A DNA stretch of 64,000 bases from Bacillus sp. FJAT-29814. Its GTDB lineage: Bacteria > Bacillota > Bacilli > Bacillales > Cytobacillaceae. Below, in pieces: positions 25,341 to 33,201 of this stretch. The translations under genes and the position numbers were made by a program. Where the stretch lies: the NCBI RefSeq assembly GCF_001510715.1, contig NZ_LMTJ01000001.1, forward strand, positions 29,029 to 93,028. The letters run 5' to 3'. The notes beneath the pieces were generated by a model, which saw only the letters and a list, made by a program, of their open reading frames with translations, did no database searches and had not been told where the DNA came from. Positions within the stretch are counted from its first letter, which is position 1; every line of letters begins with the position of its first letter.

Positions 25341-25415
25341 ATGGCCTGGTATATCTGGTTCGCCGTAATTATTGCTGTTATTATCATTGGATTTAAATCA
25401 TCTAAAAGGAAATAG
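25341..25415 (+). CDS. Single-pass membrane microprotein, 24 residues
   Basis: ATG at 25341 follows GAGGAGG at an ideal eight-base distance. The product is MAWYIWFAVIIAVIIIGF followed by KSSKRK: one membrane helix and a basic tail that should stay in the cytoplasm. The strong ribosome binding site and positive-inside design argue that it is translated. Function unknown; such peptides can modulate transporters or kinases, or be sporulation products, but nothing here decides. Confidence 0.55.
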   Translation: MAWYIWFAVIIAVIIIGFKSSKRK

Positions 25416-25567
25416 ATTTAACAGAGGCATTGATCTAGCAAGAAGATTGATGCCCTATTTTGTTCAAGGATAGTTAATGTTGTTAAAGCTATGCAATAAT
25501 AATATTGTTAATTTATTCCATTTAGATTATGATGGTAATTGTATTATCATTCTAAAGGAGGATATAT

Positions 25568-25930
25568 ATGAACCGTATAGCCCACTTTGAAATGCAGGTA
25601 TCAAATACAGAAAAGACAATTGAATTTTACAAAAATATTTTTGGATGGAAGATAGAGCCGTTTGGGGATTACGGATACAATTTTATAACTACGGATGAAG
25701 AAGGGCTTGAAGTAACAGGTGGAATCTTACCCTCTCCCGATGGTCAAGCTCGTGTAATTAATACAATTGAAGTAAATAATTTAGAAGAATCGTTGGAAAA
25801 AGTTCAAGAAAATGGCGGAGAAACGATATATCCAAAAATGACACTTCCAGGTCGTGGATTTGTTGCATACTGTCAGGGTCCCGAAGGACTTTTGTTTGGC
25901 CTATTCCAACCAGATAAAAACGCTCAATAA
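25568..25930 (+). CDS. VOC family protein
   Basis: ATG at 25568 after AAAGGAGG. The 120-residue protein is a single VOC module (MNRIAHFEMQVSNTEKTIEFYKN is its first strand and helix, shown here only in part as FEMQVSNTEKTIEFY), with GWKIEPFG and the closing DPEG-like CQGPEGLLFGLFQ strand. It resembles the CFP-30/lactoylglutathione-lyase-like group in which the metal residues are partly lost, so it may bind a ligand rather than catalyse. It precedes a DUF1801 gene by 43 bases and may be cotranscribed with it. Confidence 0.85.
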   Translation: MNRIAHFEMQVSNTEKTIEFYKNIFGWKIEPFGDYGYNFITTDEEGLEVTGGILPSPDGQARVINTIEVNNLEESLEKVQENGGETIYPKMTLPGRGFVAYCQGPEGLLFGLFQPDKNAQ

Positions 25931-25973
25931 TTAAGTTTAGGAAGAAGTTATTTGCGAAAGGAGCTATGCTGCA

Positions 25974-26312
25974 ATGAACCAGGAGGTCTCCTCTTTTATC
26001 GATAGTCTTAATCAGCCCTGGAAGGTAGAAGTTTGTAATCGACTTCGCCACCTAGTCCATAAAACGATACCAGAAGTCGAAGAGCGGATTCAATACAAAA
26101 AGCCACATTTCCTGAAGAACGGGCAATACGCGGCGGTAATTTCTCCTTCCAAGGATGCCATTGCGTTTATGATTATGAATGCCTCTGAGCTGGATGTCCC
26201 TAAGGGATTTGAGGGTCCTACTGAACGAAAATGGCTCAAAATTCGTGAAGGTGATTCGCCAGATTACGATTTGCTTTCCCAGTTGCTAGATCAGGCATCC
26301 AGTTCATTCTAA
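25974..26312 (+). CDS. DUF1801 (YdhG-like) domain protein
   Basis: ATG at 25974 with GAAAGGAG upstream. The 112-residue protein has the DUF1801 pattern: an N-terminal helical part (LNQPWKVEVCNRLRHLV), PEVEERIQYKKPHF and a strand with AAVISPSKDAIAFMI. The family is related to frataxin-like YdhG proteins of unknown biochemical role. It lies behind a VOC gene, with a good terminator 17 bases after its stop. Confidence 0.85.
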   Translation: MNQEVSSFIDSLNQPWKVEVCNRLRHLVHKTIPEVEERIQYKKPHFLKNGQYAAVISPSKDAIAFMIMNASELDVPKGFEGPTERKWLKIREGDSPDYDLLSQLLDQASSSF

Positions 26313-26328
26313 CTCCATATGAATAAAC

Positions 26329-26368
26329 AAAAGCAAGGATACCATTTGTGTAAAGTATCCTTGCTTTT
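26329..26368 (+). terminator. Strong intrinsic terminator
   Basis: AAAAGCAAGGATAC pairs perfectly with GTATCCTTGCTTTT around a 12-base loop, directly behind the DUF1801 gene. Confidence 0.9.
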
Positions 26369-26560
26369 AATTATTCACTATCGACTTAACAGAAAAATGA
26401 GAGAGTAATACCTCTGTATATAGGTGCTTTTTCCCTCTTATTGTGAAAAGTTTCACTTAAACTACCATGAAAATTAACTTCTGTGAGATCCGAAAAATGG
26501 CAATAATTAAATAGACGCAGCTCATTCATTTTTTAAAAAAGAGGAGAGCGCCCGCTATAC

Positions 26561-27366
26561 ATTTGGAGGAAAAAAGAACCTAACAGTGATAACTTTGTTC
26601 ATAATATCCAAATAACTTTCAACGAAAGTGGATTTAAATTGTATCATTACAAGAACTACTCTTTCGCTTTAAAAGATAATAGGATCTCAAAAGAAGTGGC
26701 TGCAAAATTGGTTGGAAATTTTGCAAAAGATTTTATTAGTGATGGTGACCAATTATCTTTTGTAAATAAACCAGCGTATGATAGTCTTTATGAGAAAGAT
26801 GTAGTTGAAAGCTGGGTAGCAGAAAAGGCAACAAAGAGTACATTAAAATGGTGAACTTAAGATATGGTTATGTTGAGTTTTTTATGACAGAGGATAAATC
26901 AAATACCTCTACTAAAGATCCCAATGTTAAAATCAACGACGACAATATTGCTTCAATATGTCCTTTTACACTGACACATAGTGAAGAAAAGGCTTATGGA
27001 AGTTTTCAAAATGATTTGAATTTAATGCGTTTAGAGGGATTAGGGCCAATTAGTATAGCAAAATTGTATGTTAAAGCAGGTTTCGATAAAAAGTACAACG
27101 TACAATACGCTTTATATACTGATAGGCCGGAGTACGTGCAATGGTCAAAAGAAGAAGATGAAAAAATACCTGCATCTGATAGAGGCACGAATGAACAGAA
27201 CCACATACGATTCAAGAACATTGACATGGGAAGGTTCTTGCAAAAAAGTGATTATGAGGGATATATTGAGCATGATTCAAGCGATAGCTCAGAAGCCAAA
27301 TCTGGCTTTCAAATGATAAAGAATGAAAATGGAGTTTGGCAAATTGCTTTTTCGCCAATTCAATAA
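26561..27366 (+). pseudogene. Frameshifted gene of unknown function
   Basis: Two overlapping frames continue one another. The first encodes EPNSDNFVHNIQITFNES through SWVAEKATKSTLKW and stops at 26854; the second picks up at 26848 and runs 172 residues to 27366. At AAAATGG a single-base change would join them. The upstream end also breaks near 26570, with no signal peptide or ribosome binding site. The mix of charged and aromatic residues resembles secreted or lipoprotein domains of Bacillus, but I cannot name a family. Confidence 0.55.
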
Positions 27367-27683
27367 ATTATTGACCACAACTTCAAAATATATGGCTAAA
27401 AAAGCAGCCTCTTTCTTATTCGATAAAAGGGGAAAGATGAGATAGAAATTTCTTTTGATGGTTATTTGCAGTATTTAGTTGGTAACTGTTAAAGGACAAT
27501 AAGTTATATATCAATTTATTGATAAAAAAGGTAGGGGCGAAGAGAAAAAAATTCATTCCTTGATAGTGATTTAAATAATGACTAGTAAATCAATTTTTAA
27601 GCTAAAGGCGTGATAAAAAAATAATTAAGGTAACTCAAAAATGGAGTTACCTTAATCTTTAGTTATCTTTTTATAGTTATTCT
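27367..27683. other. Intergenic between converging units
   Basis: No gene is seen. The only structure is the hairpin at 27625-27655. Confidence 0.4.
27625..27655. terminator. Terminator of the nitroreductase gene
   Basis: TTAAGGTAACTC pairs with GAGTTACCTTAA around AAAAATG; on the minus strand T-rich sequence follows. It lies about 30 bases beyond the end of the nitroreductase gene. Confidence 0.75.
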
Positions 27684-28352
27684 TTATACAAATTCTATAA
27701 TTTCATCTAAATTTCTTCTGGTTTTAGCGCGTTTTGGATCTTCCATTCTATAGCCAAAGGCTACCATTACTGAAGGCTTCCAATTTTCTCCTTTTATTAA
27801 TTTTTGTTCTTTTAGGATATTTTCCACTTCATCATAATTAAAGCCTTCCATTGGACAAGAATCTATTCCAATAAGAGCAGCAGATGTCATCATATTAGCC
27901 ATAGCAATATAACTTTGTTTAGAAGACCAATCGTATAATGCTCGTTCGTTGTTTATAATTCCACGGGCTTCTTGCGTATCTTTTAGAGCATTGGATATAA
28001 ACTCCATAATTTCATCTGGCATCTTTTGAACGTCTTTCATATGTTTAAAAATATAATCAGAGTCATATCTAACATCAGTGCGACTTAGTATGATTATAAA
28101 ATGACTTGCGGTATCAAGTTGACTTATTGCACCCAAAGAAACTTCTTTTAGTCGTTCCCTTAATTCAGCATTTTGCACAATTAAAAATTTCCAAGGTTCA
28201 AAACCTAATGAGCTTGGAGATAACCTTCCCGCTTCAAGTATAAAGTTAAAATCCTCTTCTGAAATTTTTTTTCTGTTATCGAAATTTTTAGTTGCATGTC
28301 TATACTGTAAAGCATTAATTACTTGTTCTTTTACTAGTAAATCTGTATTCAT
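27684..28352 (-). CDS. NAD(P)H-dependent FMN nitroreductase family protein
   Basis: The ATG at 28352 has GGAG eight bases upstream; an ATG five codons earlier encodes that site. The 222-residue protein is an NfsB/YfkO-like nitroreductase: RHATKNFD near the N-terminus for FMN phosphate, LSPSSLGFEPWKFLI, and the C-terminal FGYRMEDPKRAKTRR. It probably reduces quinones or nitro compounds in the cytoplasm. It lies 40 bases downstream of an Rrf2 regulator on the same strand, which makes a regulator-enzyme operon for redox or electrophile stress. Confidence 0.9.
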   Translation of the reverse strand: MNTDLLVKEQVINALQYRHATKNFDNRKKISEEDFNFILEAGRLSPSSLGFEPWKFLIVQNAELRERLKEVSLGAISQLDTASHFIIILSRTDVRYDSDYIFKHMKDVQKMPDEIMEFISNALKDTQEARGIINNERALYDWSSKQSYIAMANMMTSAALIGIDSCPMEGFNYDEVENILKEQKLIKGENWKPSVMVAFGYRMEDPKRAKTRRNLDEIIEFV

Positions 28353-28392
28353 GATTATTTTCTCCATTCTATGGTTAATTCTGGTTGTTGGT

Positions 28393-28854
28393 TTATTGGA
28401 CTAAATTTTGATTTACCCAATCTTGCAATTCTTTTTCTTTATGCAACTCTGTAAATAGAGAGGAAATAGTCTCACTTTTTAAGACTGTTATCCAAGAAGT
28501 TTCCGCTCTTTCCATTAAGTCACTTAGCACACATGCTTCTTTGTCCTTCTTATGAACCATTTCTCCTAAAACATTATTGGAATAGTACAATGCTTGTTGT
28601 CCCTCGATTGCTAGAAAAATATCATATATCCTTATTTCACTAGGGGTCTTTTTTAGTTTAAATCCCCCTTTTTTACCAGGAACTGAAGCAATTAGATCAG
28701 AATCTGCAAGCTTCCTTAATATTTTTTGAAAATAAGTCGGTGAAGCTCCTATCTGGTTACTTATTGCTTCGCCTGGCAAAACGGACTTAGCGGGTAACAT
28801 ACTAAGTAAACAAATGGCATATACACTTTGTTCGAATCCATTTTTAATTTGCAT
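28393..28854 (-). CDS. Rrf2 family transcriptional regulator
   Basis: The ATG at 28854 (MQIKNGFEQSVYAIC) is the natural family start; 16 upstream codons stay open but run into the operator. The 153-residue protein has the Rrf2 winged helix (ISNQIGASPTYFQKILRKLA) and the GKKGGFKL wing. Only isolated cysteines are seen (in YAICLL and KEACVL), not the three-cysteine cluster motif of IscR/NsrR, so a thiol switch or an [Fe-S]-free mode is more likely. A 21-base dyad upstream is its probable operator, and the nitroreductase its target. Confidence 0.88.
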   Translation of the reverse strand: MQIKNGFEQSVYAICLLSMLPAKSVLPGEAISNQIGASPTYFQKILRKLADSDLIASVPGKKGGFKLKKTPSEIRIYDIFLAIEGQQALYYSNNVLGEMVHKKDKEACVLSDLMERAETSWITVLKSETISSLFTELHKEKELQDWVNQNLVQ

Positions 28855-28878
28855 AACAACCACCACTTTTCTATATCG

Positions 28879-28930
28879 TATAAAATAAGATAAACAAGAC
28901 AATGATTATCTTGTTTTATCTTATTTTATA
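28879..28930. promoter_or_regulatory. Long dyad operator upstream of the Rrf2 gene
   Basis: TATAAAATAAGATAAACAAGA and TCTTGTTTTATCTTATTTTATA mirror each other around nine bases with one single-base slip. The dyad lies 25 bases upstream of the Rrf2 start codon, overlapping its likely promoter, and is much longer than a transcription terminator of this region would need. Confidence 0.65.
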
Positions 28931-29061
28931 AAACAATAATAAAAAAGTAAAGAGAAAAGTGCGGAAATAAAAAAAGGTATTGGTTTTTTACAAATTAAAT
29001 CGTTATTCAATCTGTCTTTTATGACCTTGACTACTATCGATAATAAATCAGAGGAGAATAG

Positions 29062-29548
29062 ATGAGACAATTTTTTAAAGATAATAAGTGGATTATTCCT
29101 ATTTCATTATTGATTGTATTAATCCCTGTGGGTCTAAATATCTTTTATATATATTGATTTAAATACAGGTAAGGATTTAGGTAATGCCGAATGGTTGGCG
29201 TTTTGGGGGAGTTATCTTGGAGGGGCAGCAACCTTAATCGCAGTGTGCTTAACATTAAGCCAAAATATGAAGGTTATTAAACAAAATGAAAAGATTTTTA
29301 TTCAGAATCAAGAAAATTTAAAATTTCAAGAAGAGCGCTCAAGGATAGCTCTTATGCCGTATATAGAAGTAATGGTATCTCTTGATGAAGATATGAGTTT
29401 GCATAAAACAAAACTTCATCCTCCTAATGGTTTTATAATCTTAAAAAACAAAAATGATGCCATAAGATTTAGTTCTGATTTCCCCGAAAAGTATCATCAA
29501 ACTATTGAACAGTTATGTGAATGGGGAGAAAAAAACCGTAATAATTGA
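29062..29548 (+). pseudogene. Frameshifted membrane-anchored protein gene
   Basis: ATG at 29062 after AGAGGAG starts MRQFFKDNKWIIPISLL, a membrane segment, and stops at 29155. Skipping one base at 29155 continues with DLNTGKDLGNAEWLAFWGSYLGGAATLIAV and a coiled region to 29548. The GNAEWLAFWGSYLGG segment is typical of a widespread Firmicute protein with two membrane helices and a coiled coil. The C-terminus also looks cut short at about 29540, where a VOC gene remnant begins. The gene is inactive as read. Confidence 0.65.
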
Positions 29549-29549
29549 C

Positions 29550-29606
29550 TTCTTTTGTATAGATAATGAGAACCCATTTGGAAATAGAGTGAGATTAATT
29601 CAGTAT
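29550..29606 (+). pseudogene. C-terminal scrap of a VOC family gene
   Basis: The frame reads DNENPFGNRVRLIQ, very close to the RDPFGNRVEFIQ ending of the intact VOC gene at 22700. Nothing else of the gene remains upstream, where the broken membrane protein gene abuts it. Confidence 0.5.
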
Positions 29607-29616
29607 TTTATATTAG

Positions 29617-29659
29617 AGAACAGAAAACAGTTACCTAATTGGTAACTGTTTTCTGTTCT
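29617..29659. terminator. Perfect 19-base hairpin
   Basis: AGAACAGAAAACAGTTACC and its exact complement flank TAATT. It directly follows the VOC scrap, so it is probably that gene's old terminator, although the T-run after the stem is short. Confidence 0.7.
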
Positions 29660-29934
29660 AATAGTCGTGCCAGTAATCCTGTAGTAAAAAGTAAAGAAGT
29701 TCTACTTATGTTACAACAGGGCAGAATCCCTATAATAAATGGGTTAGCGTCAGGAAAATTCGGATTTCAACGTAAGTGGATTCCAAGGACGCTACCCCCG
29801 TTTTTAACTACATTAAGGAAGCTTTAATGGTCTTAAAGAATCAGTCGAGGCCATCTACTTCGAATTAAAATGGCCAAATCTTAGTACAACAATAAAATAC
29901 CTTACATATAAGGTGTTATAAGCTGGTTTCCTCA
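29660..29934. other. Intergenic, no supported gene
   Basis: An open frame to 29827 has no ribosome binding site and a composition unlike a Bacillus protein, so I do not call it. A weak hairpin near 29895-29925 (ATACCTTACATATAAGGTGTTAT) may end the HxlR gene on the minus strand. Confidence 0.35.
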
Positions 29935-30291
29935 TTAAGAAGCCTCTTCTGGTTGTGCGATTTCAAATTCACCTTCTGCATACTCTTGCTCCGCATAATG
30001 GCTTCCCCATTGACAGAGCTCCTGCAAGATAGGTTTAAGAGATTCTCCAAGTTCAGTGGATGAATATTCAACCTTCGGTGGTACTTGATTATACATCTTT
30101 CTGCTCACAAGTCCACTGTCTTCAAGCTCTCTAAGTGTTTGAATCAGCATTTTCTGAGTTATATTTGGGACAATACGCTTTAATTCACTCGTTCTCTTTG
30201 GTCCATTCATTAAAAAGTATAATACAAGACCTTTCCATTTTCCGCCAATAACTTCCTTTGTCACTTCAAAACCACAACTAAATTTTTTCAA
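29935..30291 (-). CDS. HxlR family transcriptional regulator
   Basis: The TTG at 30291 (MKKFSCGFEVTKEVIGGKW) is preferred: GGAGAGG lies six bases upstream and homologues start here; a GTG seven codons earlier is an alternative. The 118-residue protein has the HxlR winged helix (KRTSELKRIV, ITQKMLIQTLRELE) and the single conserved N-terminal cysteine in FSCGFE, which in YodB/HypR-type members senses quinones or hypochlorite. It is divergent from a monooxygenase gene, probably its target. Confidence 0.9.
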   Translation of the reverse strand: MKKFSCGFEVTKEVIGGKWKGLVLYFLMNGPKRTSELKRIVPNITQKMLIQTLRELEDSGLVSRKMYNQVPPKVEYSSTELGESLKPILQELCQWGSHYAEQEYAEGEFEIAQPEEAS

Positions 30292-30467
30292 GTCTAAACC
30301 TCTCCATTCCACATTTATTACTTTTTAGTTACTATATCACAAAAAAGTGGGTACTTCCGTTAATGTGCTTACTGAAGGATACTATATCTTGTAAGTTGTT
30401 CTTCAAGTACTTGGGGAATGGTGTAACGGAATCGCCGCAAAATATAAAATTTATAGGAGGAGTCAAT

Positions 30468-30797
30468 ATGACCAATCAACAAGTTCAACTCAATATTCGT
30501 TTTAAGGCTAAACCAGGGAAGAAAGAAGAATTCCGCAAGGAGCTATCTTCCCTTATTGAGGAGATGTCATCCGAGAAGGCATTCATTAGCGCCATTGTAT
30601 CGGACGATCTGGATCAGCCGGATGACTTGATCATTTATGAAACATGGCAAGGCACGAGAGATAGCTGGCTTGCGGAAGAATTTATTAAACCATACCGCAA
30701 GAATTACGAAGGAACACTGGGCGATTTAATTGTGGATAGAAGCGTCAGCTGGTTGCAACCGAAGGGCGAATGGGGAAGTCATATAACGAATGCGTGA
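30468..30797 (+). CDS. Antibiotic biosynthesis monooxygenase (ABM) domain protein
   Basis: ATG at 30468 with TAGGAGG upstream. The 109-residue protein is a dimeric ferredoxin-like ABM module (RFKAKPGKKEEFRKELSSL, IIYETWQGTRDSW), of the YgiN/quinol monooxygenase type. It is divergent from an HxlR regulator and precedes a MarR remnant and an FMN reductase, so a role in quinone or electrophile turnover is likely. Confidence 0.88.
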   Translation: MTNQQVQLNIRFKAKPGKKEEFRKELSSLIEEMSSEKAFISAIVSDDLDQPDDLIIYETWQGTRDSWLAEEFIKPYRKNYEGTLGDLIVDRSVSWLQPKGEWGSHITNA

Positions 30798-30809
30798 TGA
30801 CGTTGAATC

Positions 30810-30977
30810 TTTAATCATTTAACCGAAGAAGGCAAACGCCTTGAAAGTGTGGTTATCCCTATTCTTAGGGATACCCATAAAACCGTATTGAATGGAATAA
30901 CGGATGAACAATCCGATGTGTTACATAATTTAATTTCAAAAATTATTACCAATACATCAGGAGGAAATAAAGGATGA
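30810..30977 (+). pseudogene. C-terminal remnant of a MarR family regulator
   Basis: The frame reads LTEEGKRLESVVIPIL, then a helix with THKTVLNGITDEQSDVLHNL, the end of the wing and the dimer helix of MarR regulators. The DNA-binding helices are missing. Its TGA at 30975 overlaps the ATG of the FMN reductase gene by ATGA, so the original regulator was translationally coupled to that enzyme. Confidence 0.65.
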
Positions 30978-31525
30978 ATATTGTTGTACTCGTAGGAAGT
31001 CTAAGGAAAGAGTCTTATAACATGCAGCTGGCTAAAACAATGCAGGAAAGATACAAAGAAAAAATGAACTTGGAAATTGCCGACATCCGTTCCTTGCCTC
31101 ATTTTGATCAAGATGAAGAAAACAATCCGCCGCAGTCTGTAAAAGAATTCAAAGAGGCAGTTTCAAATGCTGACGGAGTTGTCATTATTACTCCGGAATA
31201 CAACTGGTCGATTCCTGGTGTTTTGAAAAACGCCTTGGACTGGGCTTCGAGGGTGGATAAGGTTTTCATTGGCAAACCAGTCATGGCTCTCGGTGCGACT
31301 ATGGGAATGCTCGGAACCGTCCGTGCCCAAATGCATTTGCGTGAAATTCTGGATGCCCCTGGCATTCAAGCAAGAATCCTTCCTCCGGGCGGAAATGAAG
31401 TACTAATCGGTTTTGCCCATCAGAAGTTTGATGAACAATCAGGCCAATTAGTTGACGAAGGAACGCTTAATTTCTTGGACAGTAAAGTCGAAGCATTTAT
31501 TGACTTTGTAAAATCACAAAATTAA
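30974..31525 (+). CDS. NADPH-dependent FMN reductase (azoreductase/chromate reductase-like)
   Basis: ATG at 30974 follows AGGAGG. The 183-residue flavodoxin-like protein starts MNIVVLVGSLRKESYN, with the phosphate loop of the NADPH_dep_FMN_red family, then TPEYNWSIPGVLKNALDW, the other FMN-contact motif of YieF/ChrR-type enzymes. It reduces quinones, azo dyes or metals using NADPH. It was once coupled to a MarR regulator, now a fragment, so its expression may have become constitutive or depend on the upstream ABM promoter. Confidence 0.9.
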   Translation: MNIVVLVGSLRKESYNMQLAKTMQERYKEKMNLEIADIRSLPHFDQDEENNPPQSVKEFKEAVSNADGVVIITPEYNWSIPGVLKNALDWASRVDKVFIGKPVMALGATMGMLGTVRAQMHLREILDAPGIQARILPPGGNEVLIGFAHQKFDEQSGQLVDEGTLNFLDSKVEAFIDFVKSQN

Positions 31526-31535
31526 ATGAACAACA

Positions 31536-31567
31536 AAAAGACCGGCCCGCAATATGGCCGGTCTTTT
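31536..31567 (+). terminator. Intrinsic terminator after the FMN reductase gene
   Basis: AAAAGACCGGCC pairs perfectly with GGCCGGTCTTTT around CGCAATAT, 11 bases past the stop codon. Confidence 0.92.
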
Positions 31568-31749
31568 CGCTTACCTGAGGAGGTGTCTGCCAGGTAAGGT
31601 GGATATGGCGGCTAACGGGATCCTCTTCCTATGGACAGGTACGTTCTACCCCGGCTACCGTAATGATAAAACTATATAAAAAATGGTCACCCAGAAATAT
31701 CTGGCTGACCTTATAATACGAACGTGGCAGGTTGAATAAAGCAGGTATC

Positions 31750-31811
31750 TTGACAATCGTTTTTACACAATTATAATAGATATTAGAGAGTCTTATAGTC
31801 TTTAATAGATA
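31750..31811 (+). promoter_or_regulatory. Promoter and candidate Rrf2 operator
   Basis: TTGACA at 31750 and TATAAT at 31772, 16 bases apart, form a near-consensus sigma-A promoter. Directly downstream, ATTAGAGAGTCTTATAGTCT then TTAATAGAT partly mirrors itself and shares GTCTTTAATA with the region before the next gene (32246-32277). Upstream, 31568-31749 holds no gene, only a GGTCA-CCAGA hairpin near 31684-31711. Confidence 0.65.
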
Positions 31812-31827
31812 GGAAGGGTTGAATACA

Positions 31828-32220
31828 TTGAAGTACTCAAAAGCAACTAATTACGCTCTTCATACAATGTTAAATTTAGCCTTGTCAAAATCAAGCAAAC
31901 CAATAGGGGTACAGACACTAGCAGAAAAGCTGAATGTTTCACCAACTTACTTATCTAAAATCCTAACCAAGCTTGTAAAAGAAGGAATGGTATCTTCTGT
32001 GTCAGGAGCAAATGGTGGATATTCATTGACAAGAGGCTGGGAATCCATTTCTTTTCTTGATATTATTTTTGCTATTGAGGGAAAGTCATCATTGTTTGAG
32101 TGCGGATTAGACCATGGACCTCAATGTCAGATCCAAAAAGTAATGTTGAAGTCCGAAGAAAAAATGGAAGAAGAATTAAGGCGGCAAACCCTGGCAGATT
32201 TAGCTAAGACATCTGAATAA
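31828..32220 (+). CDS. Rrf2 family regulator (YwnA/YwgB-like)
   Basis: The TTG at 31828 gives the normal family start MKYSKATNYALHTML and lies ten bases after AGGAAGG; a TTG at 31819 overlaps that site. The 130-residue protein has the Rrf2 helix-turn-helix (LNVSPTYLSKILTKL), a GANGGYSL wing and two cysteines in FECGLDHGPQC, plausible for redox sensing. It precedes a thioredoxin-reductase-like gene by 80 bases, with a shared promoter motif in front of both. Confidence 0.9.
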   Translation: MKYSKATNYALHTMLNLALSKSSKPIGVQTLAEKLNVSPTYLSKILTKLVKEGMVSSVSGANGGYSLTRGWESISFLDIIFAIEGKSSLFECGLDHGPQCQIQKVMLKSEEKMEEELRRQTLADLAKTSE

Positions 32221-32245
32221 TTAAATGATGTCTTTTTTTATCCCT

Positions 32246-32277
32246 TTATTATAGATAATAAAGGTCTTTAATATATT
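32246..32277 (+). promoter_or_regulatory. Second copy of the Rrf2-associated motif
   Basis: TATTATAGATAATAAAGGTC then TTTAATATATT resembles 31783-31811 and contains the same GTCTTTAATA core. It lies 25-55 bases upstream of the flavoprotein gene, so the Rrf2 protein may control both genes. Confidence 0.5.
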
Positions 32278-32301
32278 TAATTAAAAGGAGTGTATATTAT
32301 T

Positions 32302-33201
32302 ATGTTAGATTGTGTAATTGTAGGTGGAGGTCCAGCGGGTTTAAACGCTGCACTTGTATTAGGCAGGGCAAGAAGAAATGTGATTTTATTCGACAATAAC
32401 TCTCCAAGAAACGCAGTTACCCAAGAGTCGCATGGATTTATTACAAGAGACGGAATTAAACCAAGAGAATTTAGAGAAATTGCTCATCAGGACATAGCCA
32501 AGTATCCTTCTATCATGATAAGAAATGAAAAAATTATTGATGTAAAAAAAACGGGAATGCATTTCGAAGTCGTGACCGAAAAAGGAGAATGTATTGAAGG
32601 GAAGAAGGTGATTTTAGCTACAGGACTTAAGGAAATTCATCCGGCAATAGAAAACATTATGGATTTCTATGGAAAAAGTCTTTTCAGCTGTCCTTATTGT
32701 GATGGCTGGGAGTTGAAAGACCTTCCGCTAATGATTATTTCAGAAAGCTACTCTGCTTTCCATATGGCTAAAACAGTTTACAATTGGAGCAAAGACTTAA
32801 TTGTTTGTACCAATGGAAAAAAGATATTGACCGTAGAGCAAATGAATATGTTACAAAGAAAAGGAATTAAAGTATATGAGCAAAAAATTAAATCTCTTAT
32901 AGGCGGAAATGGGAGTTTAGAAGCTGTAATTTTTGAGGATGGTGAAGAGGTAAAGAGGAATGGAGGATTTGTGACACCTAAATGGATTCAAGCCACCACT
33001 TTCGGTCAATCTTTAGGATGTAAAACACAGGAGCTCGGTGGAATTATAACTGATCAATTTGGCAGAACTAATATTGAAGGGCTATATGCCGCTGGAGATA
33101 CATCAGTTATTGCTCCTTCACAAGTGATTATTGCAGCAGCGGAAGGTTCTAGAGCCGCAATGGGAGTCAATACAGACTTATCTCAAGATGATTTTAATTA
33201 A
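32302..33201 (+). CDS. Thioredoxin reductase-like FAD/NAD(P)-binding protein
   Basis: ATG at 32302, eleven bases after AAAAGGAG, is preferred over a GTG at 32290 that touches that site. The 299-residue protein has the FAD motif VGGGPAGLNAAL, a redox-active FSCPYCDGWE with CxxC, and the C-terminal GLYAAGDTS FAD motif. The second nucleotide motif is poorly kept: where GxGxxA is expected it reads ISESYSAFHMAK, so NADPH binding may be altered, as in ferredoxin-dependent or FFTR-like relatives. It is paired with an Rrf2 regulator. Confidence 0.88.
   Translation: MLDCVIVGGGPAGLNAALVLGRARRNVILFDNNSPRNAVTQESHGFITRDGIKPREFREIAHQDIAKYPSIMIRNEKIIDVKKTGMHFEVVTEKGECIEGKKVILATGLKEIHPAIENIMDFYGKSLFSCPYCDGWELKDLPLMIISESYSAFHMAKTVYNWSKDLIVCTNGKKILTVEQMNMLQRKGIKVYEQKIKSLIGGNGSLEAVIFEDGEEVKRNGGFVTPKWIQATTFGQSLGCKTQELGGIITDQFGRTNIEGLYAAGDTSVIAPSQVIIAAAEGSRAAMGVNTDLSQDDFN

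Noticed and set aside
29639-29827. 62-residue open frame after the 19-base hairpin
   Set aside because: It starts inside the hairpin, has no ribosome binding site and shows no recognisable fold or hydrophobic pattern.
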